A DNA stretch of 64,000 bases, from NCBI GenBank assembly GCA_904420085.1, contig CAJFUA010000065.1, positions 81,694-145,693 on the forward strand, in the 5' to 3' direction. Position 1 is the stretch's first letter; the number at the start of each line of letters is the position of its first letter. The DNA comes from an uncultured Eubacterium sp. (GTDB lineage: Bacteria > Bacillota > Clostridia > Lachnospirales > Lachnospiraceae). Shown piece after piece: positions 23,183 through 32,940 of this stretch. The notes beneath the pieces were generated by a model. The model made no database searches. It was not told the DNA's origin and was given only the letters and a program-made list of their open reading frames with translations. Position numbers and translations under genes: made by a program.

Positions 23183-24467
23183 ATAAATCTAGAAAATGAA
23201 ATGTTTTTCTCCCTTTTGCATAATCCTCAACAATATTGCCATTGCCATATAACTTATATTTATAGCTTACCAGCCCCTCCAATCCTACCGGACCTCTGGC
23301 ATGAATCTTGCTGGTGCTGATTCCTACTTCTGCACCAAAGCCATATCGGTAACCATCTGCAAATCGTGTAGAACAGTTTTGATATACTCCTGCTGAATCA
23401 ACATATCGCATAAAATATTCCGCAGTTTCCTGATTTTCGGTAATAATACAGTCTGTGTGATGAGAACCAAAGGCATTGATATGATTGACCGCTTCTTCCA
23501 CACCTTCCACTTCTTTGGCTGAAACAATGTAATCTAAATATTCTGTTTTATCATCTTCCGCACTGCTCTCTTTGCACGGGCACAAGGCTGCAATTTTTCT
23601 GCTTCCTCTCAATTCCACCTGATGTTCTTTCAGTGCATCATACAAGCGTGGGATAAATACTTTCAGAATATCTTTATGTATCAGTAAGGTTTCCACTGCA
23701 TTGCAGGCTGAGACATACTGAATTTTTGCATCAATAATCACAGAAACAGCCTTATCCAGATCAGCCTCTTTGTCCACATAAATGTGGCATATTCCGTCGG
23801 CATGCCCCATTACAGGAATTTTTGTATGATCCATAATATACTGGACAAAGGCGTTAGAACCTCTTGGAATCAGTAAATCCACATCACCATTGCAGGTCAG
23901 CAGTTCTGAAATTTCTGATCGTGCTTCCAACTGTAACATACAGTTTTCCGGCATTCCTGACTGAATGACCGCATCATAAATAATCTGAAACAGCACGCGG
24001 TTGCTGTTCATTGTTTCACTTCCGCCTTTTAAAATAACACAGTTTCCACTTTTAATACACAGAGAAGAAATCTGTATCAGAGCATCCGGTCTTGCTTCAA
24101 ATATAACGCCTATCACACCAATAGGACAAGTCTCCCGTATCAAAGTAAGTCCCTGGTCCAACTGACGGGTCATCTGCTTTTGAAATAAAGGGTCCTCTAA
24201 ATGAATTAAATCATGTATTCCTGCAATCACATCTCTCAATTTTGTCTCATCAAATTTTAATCGTTTTACAATTGCCGCTGCCACATGATCCTTTTCTGCC
24301 TGCTCCAAATCTGCCTTATTCGCAGCAAATATTTTATCCTGATTTTTTTTCAGTGCCTCTGCAATGGCTTTTAGGGCATTGTTTCTCTGTTCGCCACTGC
24401 TTCCAGCCATCTTTGGAGCTGCCATTTTCACCGATTTTGCCTGTTCTCTTATATTCATATACCTCAT
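23181..24467 (-). CDS. proA: Gamma-glutamyl phosphate reductase
   Basis: This 428-residue NADPH enzyme makes glutamate-5-semialdehyde for proline synthesis. Visible family signatures are PIGVIGVIFEARPDAL, LKGGSE, the catalytic-Cys segment YVSACNAVETLL, and ARGPVGLEGLVSYKY at the end. Length fits. The ATG at 24467 forms an ATGA overlap with the mscS stop; a second in-frame ATG at 24458 (MNIREQ) matches the usual ProA start and is also possible. proB is not adjacent. The 3' end runs into the bidirectional terminator stem. Confidence 0.95.
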   Translation of the reverse strand: MRYMNIREQAKSVKMAAPKMAGSSGEQRNNALKAIAEALKKNQDKIFAANKADLEQAEKDHVAAAIVKRLKFDETKLRDVIAGIHDLIHLEDPLFQKQMTRQLDQGLTLIRETCPIGVIGVIFEARPDALIQISSLCIKSGNCVILKGGSETMNSNRVLFQIIYDAVIQSGMPENCMLQLEARSEISELLTCNGDVDLLIPRGSNAFVQYIMDHTKIPVMGHADGICHIYVDKEADLDKAVSVIIDAKIQYVSACNAVETLLIHKDILKVFIPRLYDALKEHQVELRGSRKIAALCPCKESSAEDDKTEYLDYIVSAKEVEGVEEAVNHINAFGSHHTDCIITENQETAEYFMRYVDSAGVYQNCSTRFADGYRYGFGAEVGISTSKIHARGPVGLEGLVSYKYKLYGNGNIVEDYAKGRKTFHFLDL

Positions 24468-25372
24468 CTCTCCTCTCCCAAATCGATATTTTTATGATTC
24501 ATTACATGAACTTCCAACTGATTATATGGAATCGTAATCCCGTTTTCTTCCAATCCCTTTTTTATATGCTCATTCAAATAAAAATATGCATCCCAATAAT
24601 CTTTTGGTGCGACCCATGCTCTTGTCTCAAGATTGACGCTGCTTTCATCTAACAGCATAACTACCACATCATTGGGTTTATCCTTTAATGTATATGGAGT
24701 ATTCAGAATAATATTTCTCACAATTTCTTTTGCTTTCTGTAAATCGCTGTCATAATGTATGGAGAATTTTACATCCACACGTCGTCCGTCCTGATTGGAA
24801 TAATTAATAATGGTATTGTTTGATACCTCTCCATTGGGACATTTAATCAACCTGTTATCTGCTTTGACCAATGTGGTATAAACGATATCTATTTTCGATA
24901 CTGTTCCTTCCTCACCATTTATCATCACATAGTCTCCTATCACAAAAGGTTTGGACAATAAAATCAGAACACCTCCTGCAAAATTGGATAAACTGCCCTG
25001 CAATGCCAGACCAATAGACAGACCTGCTGTTCCAAGCAGCGTGATAAAGGAAGTTGTTTCAATGCCGATTTGTCCACAGATAATAATCAGGACAATAACA
25101 TACCCCACAAATTTCACAAGAGAATCTACAAATTTTGCCACACCCTCGTCAGCGTTGGATTTTTTGAAAATATTCTTTACAAATTTTCTTAAAAGTTTAA
25201 TAACGAGTTTTCCGACAGCGAAAATAATTATTGCAATAACAAGACTGATTCCGAAATCAATCAGTTTTTCCAAAAAGTTGTCCAGCATTCCTGTTAACGC
25301 GCCAACCTCTTTATTCAATTCATCCATTCCTGATTCCAACTCTGACACACTGCCTGCCAATAAAAAGTTCAT
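24464..25372 (-). CDS. mscS: MscS-type mechanosensitive channel
   Basis: This 302-residue inner-membrane channel has about three N-terminal transmembrane helices (roughly 40-58, 85-105 and 110-130) and the MscS core: a Gly/Ala-rich pore helix, GTAGLSIGLALQGSLSNFAGG, then the beta domain with GDYVMINGEEGTVSKID and TLVKADNRLIKCPNGEVSN. It releases solutes under hypo-osmotic shock. The first ~35 residues form an amphipathic helix. Its stop overlaps the proA start (ATGA), coupling an osmotic valve to proline synthesis, which may reflect osmolyte handling; that link is inference. Confidence 0.93.
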   Translation of the reverse strand: MNFLLAGSVSELESGMDELNKEVGALTGMLDNFLEKLIDFGISLVIAIIIFAVGKLVIKLLRKFVKNIFKKSNADEGVAKFVDSLVKFVGYVIVLIIICGQIGIETTSFITLLGTAGLSIGLALQGSLSNFAGGVLILLSKPFVIGDYVMINGEEGTVSKIDIVYTTLVKADNRLIKCPNGEVSNNTIINYSNQDGRRVDVKFSIHYDSDLQKAKEIVRNIILNTPYTLKDKPNDVVVMLLDESSVNLETRAWVAPKDYWDAYFYLNEHIKKGLEENGITIPYNQLEVHVMNHKNIDLGEER

Positions 25373-25421
25373 TTTTTCTCCACTTCTTCCTGTACCACTT
25401 TGCTTTTCATAAAATATGATA

Positions 25422-25450
25422 AATGGGACTATCCTGCAAACAGCCCCATT
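25422..25450 (-). terminator. Terminator of the leuB-serA operon
   Basis: On the minus strand AATGGGGCT pairs with AGTCCCATT (one G-T pair) around an 11-base loop, followed by an AT-rich stretch. It lies 33 bases past the serA stop. Confidence 0.6.
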
Positions 25451-25482
25451 ATCAAAATTTATTTTCTTATTGTCTCCAATAT

Positions 25483-26646
25483 TTATTTGATTACTCTTAC
25501 CTTAATCACACCCTCCACAGCATTTAACTTTTCTACCAATGCCTCTGTTGCCGGGTGGTCTAAGTCCATAATCGCATAAGCAAAATCACCTTTTGACTTA
25601 TCTACCATATCTGCCACATTTACTCCCTCGGCTGCCACCGTGGAAGTCAACTGACCAAGCATATTTGGTATATTTTTATGACAAACCGTAACACGACTGA
25701 CTTTATCACAGACACCCAAGGTTGCTGCCGGATAGTTGACAGAATTTACAATATTTCCATTTTCAACAAAATCCATAATCTGCTCTACTGCCATGATTGC
25801 ACAGTTATCTTCTGACTCTTCCGTAGATGCTCCAAGATGCGGCGTTGCAATGACACCGTCCATATTTGCAGTTTTTGCATTTGGAAAATCTGTTACATAT
25901 TTCTTTACTTTTCCACTTGCCAATGCTTCTTTCATATCATCATCACAGACGAGCAAATCTCTGGCAAAATTCAGGATAACAACGCCATCTTTCATCATTG
26001 CCATGGAGTCTTTATTAATCATTTCCCTTGTATCATCTACAAGTGGTGTATGTACGGAAATAAAATCACATTCCTTAAAAATTTCTTCTCTCGTTTTTAC
26101 AATCTGAACCGTTCTCTTAATGCTCAAAGCGCCTTCCACGGAAAGATAAGGATCCGTACCATACACTTCCATTCCCAGAGAAACACCGATATTTGCCACC
26201 AGCCTTCCGATGGCACCCAGACCGATAACTCCCAGTTTCTTGCCTTTTAATTCATTTCCTGCAAAGTTTTTCTTTGCCTTTTCCATCGTTTTATTAATAT
26301 TTTCATCGGTCTTATTGTCGGCTACCCACTGGTTTCCGCCGATAATATCTCTCGATGCAAGAAGCATTCCGCAGATTACCAGTTCCTTTACACCATTTGC
26401 ATTGGCGCCGGGTGTATTAAATACAACGATACCTTTCTGCGCGCATTTCTCCAAAGGAATATTATTCACACCGGCTCCTGCTCTTGCCACGGCAATGAGA
26501 CTGTCCGGTAAATCCATTTCATGCATGGCAGCGCTTCGTACCAACGCCACGTCTGCCTTGGCAAAATCCTCTGTAATTTCATAATTTTCATCGAATTTGT
26601 CCAATCCTAAGTTTGAAATAGGATTTAAACAATTTACTTTTATCAT
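25483..26646 (-). CDS. serA: D-3-phosphoglycerate dehydrogenase
   Basis: This 387-residue NAD enzyme starts serine synthesis by oxidising 3-phosphoglycerate. It has the substrate strand RAGAGVNNIP, the Rossmann GxGxxG in LGVIGLGAIGRLVAN, catalytic His in ATPHLGASTEES, and a C-terminal ACT domain (last ~75 residues), so serine feedback is likely. This is the short SerA form without the intervening domain. I start at MIKVNCLNP, with GAGAGGAG upstream; the longer frame adds a basic leader unlike the family. It is the last gene of the operon, 94 bases after serC. Confidence 0.95.
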   Translation of the reverse strand: MIKVNCLNPISNLGLDKFDENYEITEDFAKADVALVRSAAMHEMDLPDSLIAVARAGAGVNNIPLEKCAQKGIVVFNTPGANANGVKELVICGMLLASRDIIGGNQWVADNKTDENINKTMEKAKKNFAGNELKGKKLGVIGLGAIGRLVANIGVSLGMEVYGTDPYLSVEGALSIKRTVQIVKTREEIFKECDFISVHTPLVDDTREMINKDSMAMMKDGVVILNFARDLLVCDDDMKEALASGKVKKYVTDFPNAKTANMDGVIATPHLGASTEESEDNCAIMAVEQIMDFVENGNIVNSVNYPAATLGVCDKVSRVTVCHKNIPNMLGQLTSTVAAEGVNVADMVDKSKGDFAYAIMDLDHPATEALVEKLNAVEGVIKVRVIK

Positions 26647-26740
26647 CTTTATTCTCCTCTCACCATAGGACATACGTTTCTTTTTATGCACATAATGTTT
26701 ATATGCAAGAATAACGCAGTCGTATACAAATTATTCCACA

Positions 26741-27823
26741 CTACTTATTGTTTTCTTCGAACTTTTTCATGAAGTCCACCAGAGCCTGAACGCCTTCGAT
26801 TGGCATTGCATTATAAATGCTGGCTCTCATACCGCCAACGGTTCTGTGACCTTTTAAATTTTCAAGACCTGCGGCTTTTGCCTCGGCAACAAATTTTGCA
26901 TCCAGTTCTTCATCGCCGGTTACAAACGGTACATTCATCAGTGATCTGTCTTCCTTCACAACCGTTCCTTTGAACAATTCACTGTTATCTAAGAAGTCAT
27001 AAAGAATTTTTGCCTTTTCTTCATTATGCTTCTTCATGGCTTCCAAGCCACCCATCTTCTTAATCCACTTAAAGACTTTACCGCAGATATAAATACCATA
27101 ACATGGTGGTGTATTATAAAGAGATGCCGCATCCGCCTGAGTCTTCCATGCCAGCATTGTCGGTACGGAAGTATCTACTTCCTCAGGAATCAGATCTTCT
27201 CTGATAATGGCAATAACCACACCTGCCGGTCCGATGTTCTTTTGTGCGCCGCCATAAATCACGCCATATTTTTCCACATCTACAGGTTCTGATAAAAAGC
27301 AGGATGAAACATCTGCTACCAGTGTATGTCCTTTTGTATTTGGCAGTGTGTGATACTTTGTTCCATAAATTGTATTGTTTTCACAAATATATACATAATC
27401 TACATCATCATCAATGTCCAAATCAGAACAATCTGGAATATAGGAGAATGTTTTATCCGCTGAAGAAGCAACTCTTTGTACTTCCACATACTTTTCTGCT
27501 TCCGCAGCCGCCTTCTTTGCCCACTGACCGGTAATGATATACGCAGCCTTTCCATTTTTCTTTAAGTTCATAGGTACTGCCGCAAACTGCTGTGAAGCGC
27601 CGCCCTGTAAAAATAATACTTTATAATTATCAGGAATATTCATTAAATCCCTGATATCCTGCTCTGCCTCTTCAATAATCTGCTGAAATGCTTTGGAACG
27701 GTGGCTCATTTCCATAACGCTCATTCCTGTTCCCTTATAATCCAGCATTTCCTGTGCTGCTTCCTCTAATACTTCTTCCGGTAAAACTGCCGGACCTGCC
27801 GAGAAATTATATACTCTAGCCAT
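26741..27823 (-). CDS. serC: Phosphoserine aminotransferase
   Basis: This 360-residue PLP enzyme converts 3-phosphohydroxypyruvate to phosphoserine. It opens RVYNFSAGPAVLPEEVLE, the PLP lysine is in YGGAQKNIGPAGV, and GGMRASIYNAMP near the end is family specific. Full length. AGGTATTATAA precedes the ATG. It directly precedes serA, giving the first two enzymes of the serine pathway; serB is not here. It follows ilvB by 86 bases in the same operon. Confidence 0.96.
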   Translation of the reverse strand: MARVYNFSAGPAVLPEEVLEEAAQEMLDYKGTGMSVMEMSHRSKAFQQIIEEAEQDIRDLMNIPDNYKVLFLQGGASQQFAAVPMNLKKNGKAAYIITGQWAKKAAAEAEKYVEVQRVASSADKTFSYIPDCSDLDIDDDVDYVYICENNTIYGTKYHTLPNTKGHTLVADVSSCFLSEPVDVEKYGVIYGGAQKNIGPAGVVIAIIREDLIPEEVDTSVPTMLAWKTQADAASLYNTPPCYGIYICGKVFKWIKKMGGLEAMKKHNEEKAKILYDFLDNSELFKGTVVKEDRSLMNVPFVTGDEELDAKFVAEAKAAGLENLKGHRTVGGMRASIYNAMPIEGVQALVDFMKKFEENNK

Positions 27824-27909
27824 TTTTATAATACCTCCATATTGCTCTTTATTATTAAAATATTATATATCCGTTGTAGCCGTTCAGCCATCAGCTGGAA
27901 AATCTTTAC

Positions 27910-29601
27910 TTAACAGTCATATCCTTTTTCTGCCAAATCTTCTGCGGAAAATGCCTCGCTGATTGCCGTATTTGCCGGAACCATCGGGAATACCTTATCA
28001 TCCTCGTTAATCTGTGCGTCAATGACACATGGAATATTCATCTGGATTGCATCTTTTAACGCCGCCTCAAATTCTTCTATGGTGGTAACACGATATGCTT
28101 TTGCTCCCAGACCTTCCGCAATTTTCACAAAATCTACGGCATCATTCAAAACCGTGTTGGAATATCTTTTTCCATAAAACAGCGTCTGCCACTGTCTTAC
28201 CATACCCAACACATGATTGTTGATAACAACCTGAATAATCGGAATGTTGTATCGTGTTGCCGTGGCAATTTCATTCATGTTCATTCTGAAACATCCGTCA
28301 CCTGCAATATTGATACAGGTTTTATCTTTATTTCCCATCTTAGAACCAATGCAGGCGCCTACGCCATAACCCATAGTTCCAAGTCCGCCGGATGTAATTA
28401 ACTGTCTCGGTTTACTGTAATTGTAGAACTGTGCCGCCCACATCTGATGCTGTCCTACATCCGTAGTAATAATGGCATCGCCTTCCGTAATCCGATAAAC
28501 TGCGTCTATCATTGACGGACCTGTCAGTTTGGACTTGTCAAGGTCTAACGGGTACTGTGCTTTCATTTCTTCAATATGAGCCATCCATTCCTTATTGTCC
28601 TGTTTATTTACTTTTTTGTTCAGTCTTGTCAATACTTCTTTGATATCGCCGATAATGCTTGCGTCTGCATGAACATTTTTGTTAATCTCTGAGGGATCAA
28701 CATCAATATGTACAATACTTGCATTATTTGCAAAAGCTCTGGCGTTACCGATAACTCTGTCGCTGAATCTTGCACCGATAACAATCAGCAAGTCACATTC
28801 TGTCACGCCAAAGTTGGATGTTTTTGTACCATGCATACCGATCATACCTGTATATCTCGGATTGGTTCCCTCAATAGCGCCTTTTCCCATCAAAGAATCA
28901 CAGACCGGTGCATCTACTAAATCTGCAAACTGTCTTACCTCTTCATGGGCTTCTGAAATAACTGCGCCGCCGCCTACTAAAATAAACGGTTTCTTGGAAG
29001 CATCAATCATTTCTGCCACGGTGTCTAAATCATCTTCTGTAATCATATCATGATATCTTTGAATTTCTTCCGGTTTTTCCGGCTTGAAGTCAATTTTATT
29101 TGCCGTAACATCCTTTGTAATATCAACTAAAACCGGACCCGGTCTTCCACTTTTGGCAATCTTAAACGCCTTTCTGATGGTCGGCGCCAAGTCCTCTATC
29201 TCTTTTACAATAAAGTTATGTTTTGTAATCGGCATTGTCACACCTACAATGTCAATCTCCTGAAAAGAATCCTTACCAAGACCTGACTTTGCAACATTGG
29301 CTGTAATTGCAACAACCGGAACCGAATCCATGTATGCCGTGGCAATTCCTGTTACAAGATTGGTTGCTCCCGGTCCTGAAGTTGCCATACAGACACCAAC
29401 TTTACCGGTAGAACGTGCATATCCGTCTGCCGCATGGGCAGCTCCCTGCTCATGGGAAACGAGGATATGGTTGATGTCATCAGAATTTTTGTAAAGTTCA
29501 TCATATATATTTAAAATTGTTCCTCCAGGATATCCAAATACAGTATCAACACCCTGTTCTTTTAAGCATTCAATAACTATTTGTGAGCCATTTAAAATCA
29601 T
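27910..29601 (-). CDS. ilvB: Acetolactate synthase, large catalytic subunit
   Basis: This 563-residue thiamine diphosphate enzyme condenses pyruvate to acetolactate or acetohydroxybutyrate for valine, leucine and isoleucine. The catalytic Glu is in SHEQGAAHAADGYAR, TSGPGATNLVTGIATAY follows, and the cofactor motif GDGCFRMNMNE...NN lies near 430. It is the biosynthetic ilvB/ilvG type rather than catabolic AlsS. No ilvN small subunit gene is adjacent, so feedback regulation depends on a gene elsewhere. It follows ilvD by 22 bases. Confidence 0.95.
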   Translation of the reverse strand: MILNGSQIVIECLKEQGVDTVFGYPGGTILNIYDELYKNSDDINHILVSHEQGAAHAADGYARSTGKVGVCMATSGPGATNLVTGIATAYMDSVPVVAITANVAKSGLGKDSFQEIDIVGVTMPITKHNFIVKEIEDLAPTIRKAFKIAKSGRPGPVLVDITKDVTANKIDFKPEKPEEIQRYHDMITEDDLDTVAEMIDASKKPFILVGGGAVISEAHEEVRQFADLVDAPVCDSLMGKGAIEGTNPRYTGMIGMHGTKTSNFGVTECDLLIVIGARFSDRVIGNARAFANNASIVHIDVDPSEINKNVHADASIIGDIKEVLTRLNKKVNKQDNKEWMAHIEEMKAQYPLDLDKSKLTGPSMIDAVYRITEGDAIITTDVGQHQMWAAQFYNYSKPRQLITSGGLGTMGYGVGACIGSKMGNKDKTCINIAGDGCFRMNMNEIATATRYNIPIIQVVINNHVLGMVRQWQTLFYGKRYSNTVLNDAVDFVKIAEGLGAKAYRVTTIEEFEAALKDAIQMNIPCVIDAQINEDDKVFPMVPANTAISEAFSAEDLAEKGYDC

Positions 29602-29623
29602 ATTCTATCCCTCTCTCTTTTTA

Positions 29624-31291
29624 TTACTTATTTATCTCTAATGTAGCGCCTTTATTACCTGATGTAACCATGGATGCATATCTTGCCAGATATCCGGTGG
29701 TAACCTTCGGTTCTCTCGGCGTCCATGCTGCTTTTCTCTTTGCCATTTCCTCATCAGACACATCCACATTCAATGTCATTTCAGGAATATTGATTTGAAT
29801 CATATCTCCCTCTTCTACCAATGCGATTGGTCCGCCTACGGCTGCTTCCGGAGAAACATGGCCGATGGAAGCGCCTCTGGAAGCGCCTGAAAATCTTCCG
29901 TCTGTAATCAGGGCAACCGTCTCGCCCAGTCCCATACCGGCGATGGCGGATGTAGGATTTAACATCTCACGCATGCCCGGACCTCCTTTCGGTCCTTCAT
30001 ATCGGATAACGACCACATCACCGTCTACAATCTTTCCGCCTTTAATTGCCGCAATTGCATCTTCTTCACAGTCAAAGACTCTTGCCGGTCCCTCATGTAC
30101 CATCATGGAATCAGCTACGGCAGAACGTTTTACCACGGAACCATCCGGTGCTAAATTTCCTTTTAATACTGCCAAACCGCCTGTTTTACTGTATGGATTA
30201 TCCAATGGTCTGATAACTTCCGGATTTTTGTTGACACAGCCCTTAATGCTTTCTCCTATCGTCTTTCCTGTTATCGTCATACACTCTTCATTTAATAATC
30301 CTAATTCTCTTAATTCATTCATAACGGCATAAACACCGCCGGCCTCATTTAAATCCTCCATATATGTAGGACCTGCCGGTGCCAGATGACAAAGGTTCGG
30401 AGTCCTTGCACTGATTTCATTTGCAAAAGAAATATCAAAATCAAATCCGATTTCATGTGCAATTGCCGGAAGATGAAGCATACTGTTTGTTGAACATCCC
30501 AATGCCATATCTACAGTCAATGCATTCAAAATAGCCTCTTTCGTCATAATATCGCTGGGTCTGATATTCTTTCTGTATAATTCCATAACAGCCATACCTG
30601 CATGTTTTGCCAATTTCAGTCTTTCCGAATAAACTGCCGGAATCGTTCCATTACCCGGAAGCCCCATACCCAGCGCTTCTGTCAGACAGTTCATGGAATT
30701 TGCCGTGTACATGCCGGAACAGGAACCGCATGTCGGACAAGCCTTACATTCATATTCTTTTACTTCCTCCAGACTCATTTTTCCTGCCGCATTTGCTCCC
30801 ACTGCTTCAAACATGGAAGAAAGACTGGTCTTATGTCCTCCCACATGACCTGCCATCATTGGTCCGCCGGAAACAAAGACTGTCGGCACATTGACTCTTG
30901 CCGCCGCCATCAACAGTCCCGGCACATTTTTGTCACAGTTTGGAATCATGACCAGTGCATCAAACTGATGCGCCTTTGCCATACATTCCGTAGAATCGGC
31001 AATCAGGTCTCTTGTAACCAGGGAATACTTCATTCCTTCATGTCCCATGGCAATGCCGTCGCAGACAGCAATGGCCGGGAACATAACCGGTGTACCTCCC
31101 GCCATGGCAACACCCATTTTGACCGCCTGTGCAATTTTGTCCAGATTCATATGCCCCGGAACAATTTCATTATATGAACAGACAATACCAACCAACGGTT
31201 TTGCCAGTTCTTCTTCAGTCATCCCAAGAGCATTAAACAATGATCTGTGGGGTGCCTGCTGTATTCCTTTCTTTACTGCATCACTTTTCAT
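29624..31291 (-). CDS. ilvD: Dihydroxy-acid dehydratase
   Basis: This 555-residue Fe-S enzyme dehydrates dihydroxyvalerates to the branched 2-oxoacids. Cluster and metal motifs are visible: [28 protein letters not shown] and [12 protein letters not shown] near the end. Full length. AGGTAGTAAA precedes the ATG. It lies 36 bases after leuB and 22 before ilvB. Its oxygen-sensitive cluster fits an anaerobe. Confidence 0.97.
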   Translation of the reverse strand: MKSDAVKKGIQQAPHRSLFNALGMTEEELAKPLVGIVCSYNEIVPGHMNLDKIAQAVKMGVAMAGGTPVMFPAIAVCDGIAMGHEGMKYSLVTRDLIADSTECMAKAHQFDALVMIPNCDKNVPGLLMAAARVNVPTVFVSGGPMMAGHVGGHKTSLSSMFEAVGANAAGKMSLEEVKEYECKACPTCGSCSGMYTANSMNCLTEALGMGLPGNGTIPAVYSERLKLAKHAGMAVMELYRKNIRPSDIMTKEAILNALTVDMALGCSTNSMLHLPAIAHEIGFDFDISFANEISARTPNLCHLAPAGPTYMEDLNEAGGVYAVMNELRELGLLNEECMTITGKTIGESIKGCVNKNPEVIRPLDNPYSKTGGLAVLKGNLAPDGSVVKRSAVADSMMVHEGPARVFDCEEDAIAAIKGGKIVDGDVVVIRYEGPKGGPGMREMLNPTSAIAGMGLGETVALITDGRFSGASRGASIGHVSPEAAVGGPIALVEEGDMIQINIPEMTLNVDVSDEEMAKRKAAWTPREPKVTTGYLARYASMVTSGNKGATLEINK

Positions 31292-31327
31292 TTTACTACC
31301 TCCGTTTTTTGTTTCTATTCTAAATGC

Positions 31328-32410
31328 CTAAATACGTTTTGCTATCTCATCTCCCATTTCCTTACAGCCTACCAATGTCATTCCTTCAGACATAATATCC
31401 ACAGTCCGGATATTGTCTTCCAATACTTTCTGCACTGCCGCCTCCACGGCGTCTGCCTCTTTATCCAAATCAAAGGAATATCGAAGCATCATCGCTGCAG
31501 AAAGAATGGTTGCTATCGGGTTTGCTTTATTCTGTCCTGCAATATCCGGCGCAGCGCCATGACTTGGCTCATACAGCCCGAACTTGTCTTCCCGAAGAGA
31601 AGCGGATGAAAGCATTCCGATGGAACCCGTCACCATGCTTGCTTCATCAGATAAAATATCTCCAAACATGTTCTCCGTGACGACCACATCAAACTGAGCC
31701 GGATCCTTCACTAACTGCATCGCACAGTTATCAACCAGCATATGGGTAAGTTTGACTTCCGGATACTCCTTCGCCACTTCATTGACGACTTTATCCCAAA
31801 GTCTGGAACTGTCCAAAACATTTGACTTATCCACACTGATCACTTCTTTTCTTCGTTTCATGGCAATCTCAAATGCCTTTATTGCAATTCTTCGAATTTC
31901 TTCTTCGTTATATGTCAATGTATCTGTTGCCGTAAGAACCCCATTTACTTCTTCCGTCTTTCTTTCTCCAAAATAAAGACCTCCGGTCAGTTCTCTTACG
32001 ATAATCATGTCAAATCCTGCCTCTGCCACCTCCGCTTTCAGCGGGCAGGCATCTTTTAATTCTTTATAAAGATATGCAGGTCTGAGATTGGCAAACAGGT
32101 TTAATCCCTTTCTAATTGCCAACAGTCCCGCTTCCGGTCTCAGGTTGGGCGGTAATTCATACCAACTGTCCTTTCCGACCACACCGCCTACAGCTCCAAG
32201 CAAAACAGCATCATTTGCCCCGGCTGTCTTTAAAGCCTCATCAGTAAGTGGAACACCAAATTTATCAATAGAGACACCGCCCATGTCCACTTCCGTGTAA
32301 TGAAAACTGTGTCCGAACTTATTTCCGACTGCGTCCAGCACTTTTTTGGCTTCTGCCACAATCTCCGGTCCGATACCATCGCCGGGAATAACTGCAACAT
32401 TAAAATTCAT
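31328..32410 (-). CDS. leuB: 3-isopropylmalate dehydrogenase
   Basis: This 360-residue NAD enzyme performs the oxidative decarboxylation step of leucine synthesis. [11 protein letters not shown] is the start; [23 protein letters not shown] and the metal/NAD site [12 protein letters not shown] and [18 protein letters not shown] follow. First gene of the minus-strand operon. AAAGAAGGAATTACA precedes the ATG. leuA, leuC and leuD are absent nearby, so the operon holds one leucine step plus common branched-chain and serine steps. Confidence 0.96.
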   Translation of the reverse strand: MNFNVAVIPGDGIGPEIVAEAKKVLDAVGNKFGHSFHYTEVDMGGVSIDKFGVPLTDEALKTAGANDAVLLGAVGGVVGKDSWYELPPNLRPEAGLLAIRKGLNLFANLRPAYLYKELKDACPLKAEVAEAGFDMIIVRELTGGLYFGERKTEEVNGVLTATDTLTYNEEEIRRIAIKAFEIAMKRRKEVISVDKSNVLDSSRLWDKVVNEVAKEYPEVKLTHMLVDNCAMQLVKDPAQFDVVVTENMFGDILSDEASMVTGSIGMLSSASLREDKFGLYEPSHGAAPDIAGQNKANPIATILSAAMMLRYSFDLDKEADAVEAAVQKVLEDNIRTVDIMSEGMTLVGCKEMGDEIAKRI

Positions 32411-32481
32411 TGTAATTCCTTCTTTCTTTCTGGTTTCATACTAATGGGTTTATATATACAAAAAGCCACATTAATTTATAA

Positions 32482-32510
32482 ATTATACTCCAAAATGCGC
32501 TTTTTTTCAA
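32482..32510 (-). promoter_or_regulatory. Promoter of leuB-ilvD-ilvB-serC-serA
   Basis: On the minus strand TTGAAA (32505-32510), 17 bases, perfect TATAAT (32482-32487). The leader is about 65 bases with no T-box, leader peptide or terminator hairpin visible, so control by attenuation is unlikely. Confidence 0.8.
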
Positions 32511-32568
32511 CCATACAGATATAACTACTTTATTGATGAATTTTAATATCGCGACCATTTTTCAGGCA

Positions 32569-32604
32569 AAAAAAGACCCTGATACTATTTCAGAATCAGG
32601 ATCC
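32569..32604 (-). terminator. Terminator of tgt-yajC
   Basis: On the minus strand GATCCTGATTC pairs with GTATCAGGGTC around a short loop, followed by seven T residues. It ends the tgt-yajC transcript ahead of the leuB promoter. Confidence 0.85.
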
Positions 32605-32622
32605 TTCCAATTTTATATATTT

Positions 32623-32928
32623 TTATACGTTTGCTTTCTCCACATCTACGATTGCTGTTTTCTGCATTGGAATACGGCAGTTCTTGTTTCCGCCAAACTC
32701 TACAATCACCGTATCGTCCGTCACATCAATAACCATACCGTAAAATCCGCTGCTGGTCAGAATGCTGTCTCCGATTTCCACACCTTCCATCAGAGCACGC
32801 TGTTTTTTCTCCTGCTTCTTCTGTGGTCTGATTGCTACAAAATACATAAATCCTATGATGATCACTACATATACGATAATTACTAACCAACTGCCTGCAG
32901 CACCACTGTTCGTTGCTAAAATTGACAT
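32623..32928 (-). CDS. yajC: Preprotein translocase subunit YajC
   Basis: This 101-residue membrane protein assists SecDF in protein export. One transmembrane helix (about 14-34, WLVIIVYVVIIIGFMYFVA) is followed by the family-typical IRPQKKQEKKQ and a small beta domain with GDSILTSSGFYG. It follows tgt by 12 bases, a standard pairing in Clostridia. Its SecDF partner is 18 kb away. Confidence 0.93.
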   Translation of the reverse strand: MSILATNSGAAGSWLVIIVYVVIIIGFMYFVAIRPQKKQEKKQRALMEGVEIGDSILTSSGFYGMVIDVTDDTVIVEFGGNKNCRIPMQKTAIVDVEKANV

Positions 32929-32940
32929 TTTAAATTCCTC

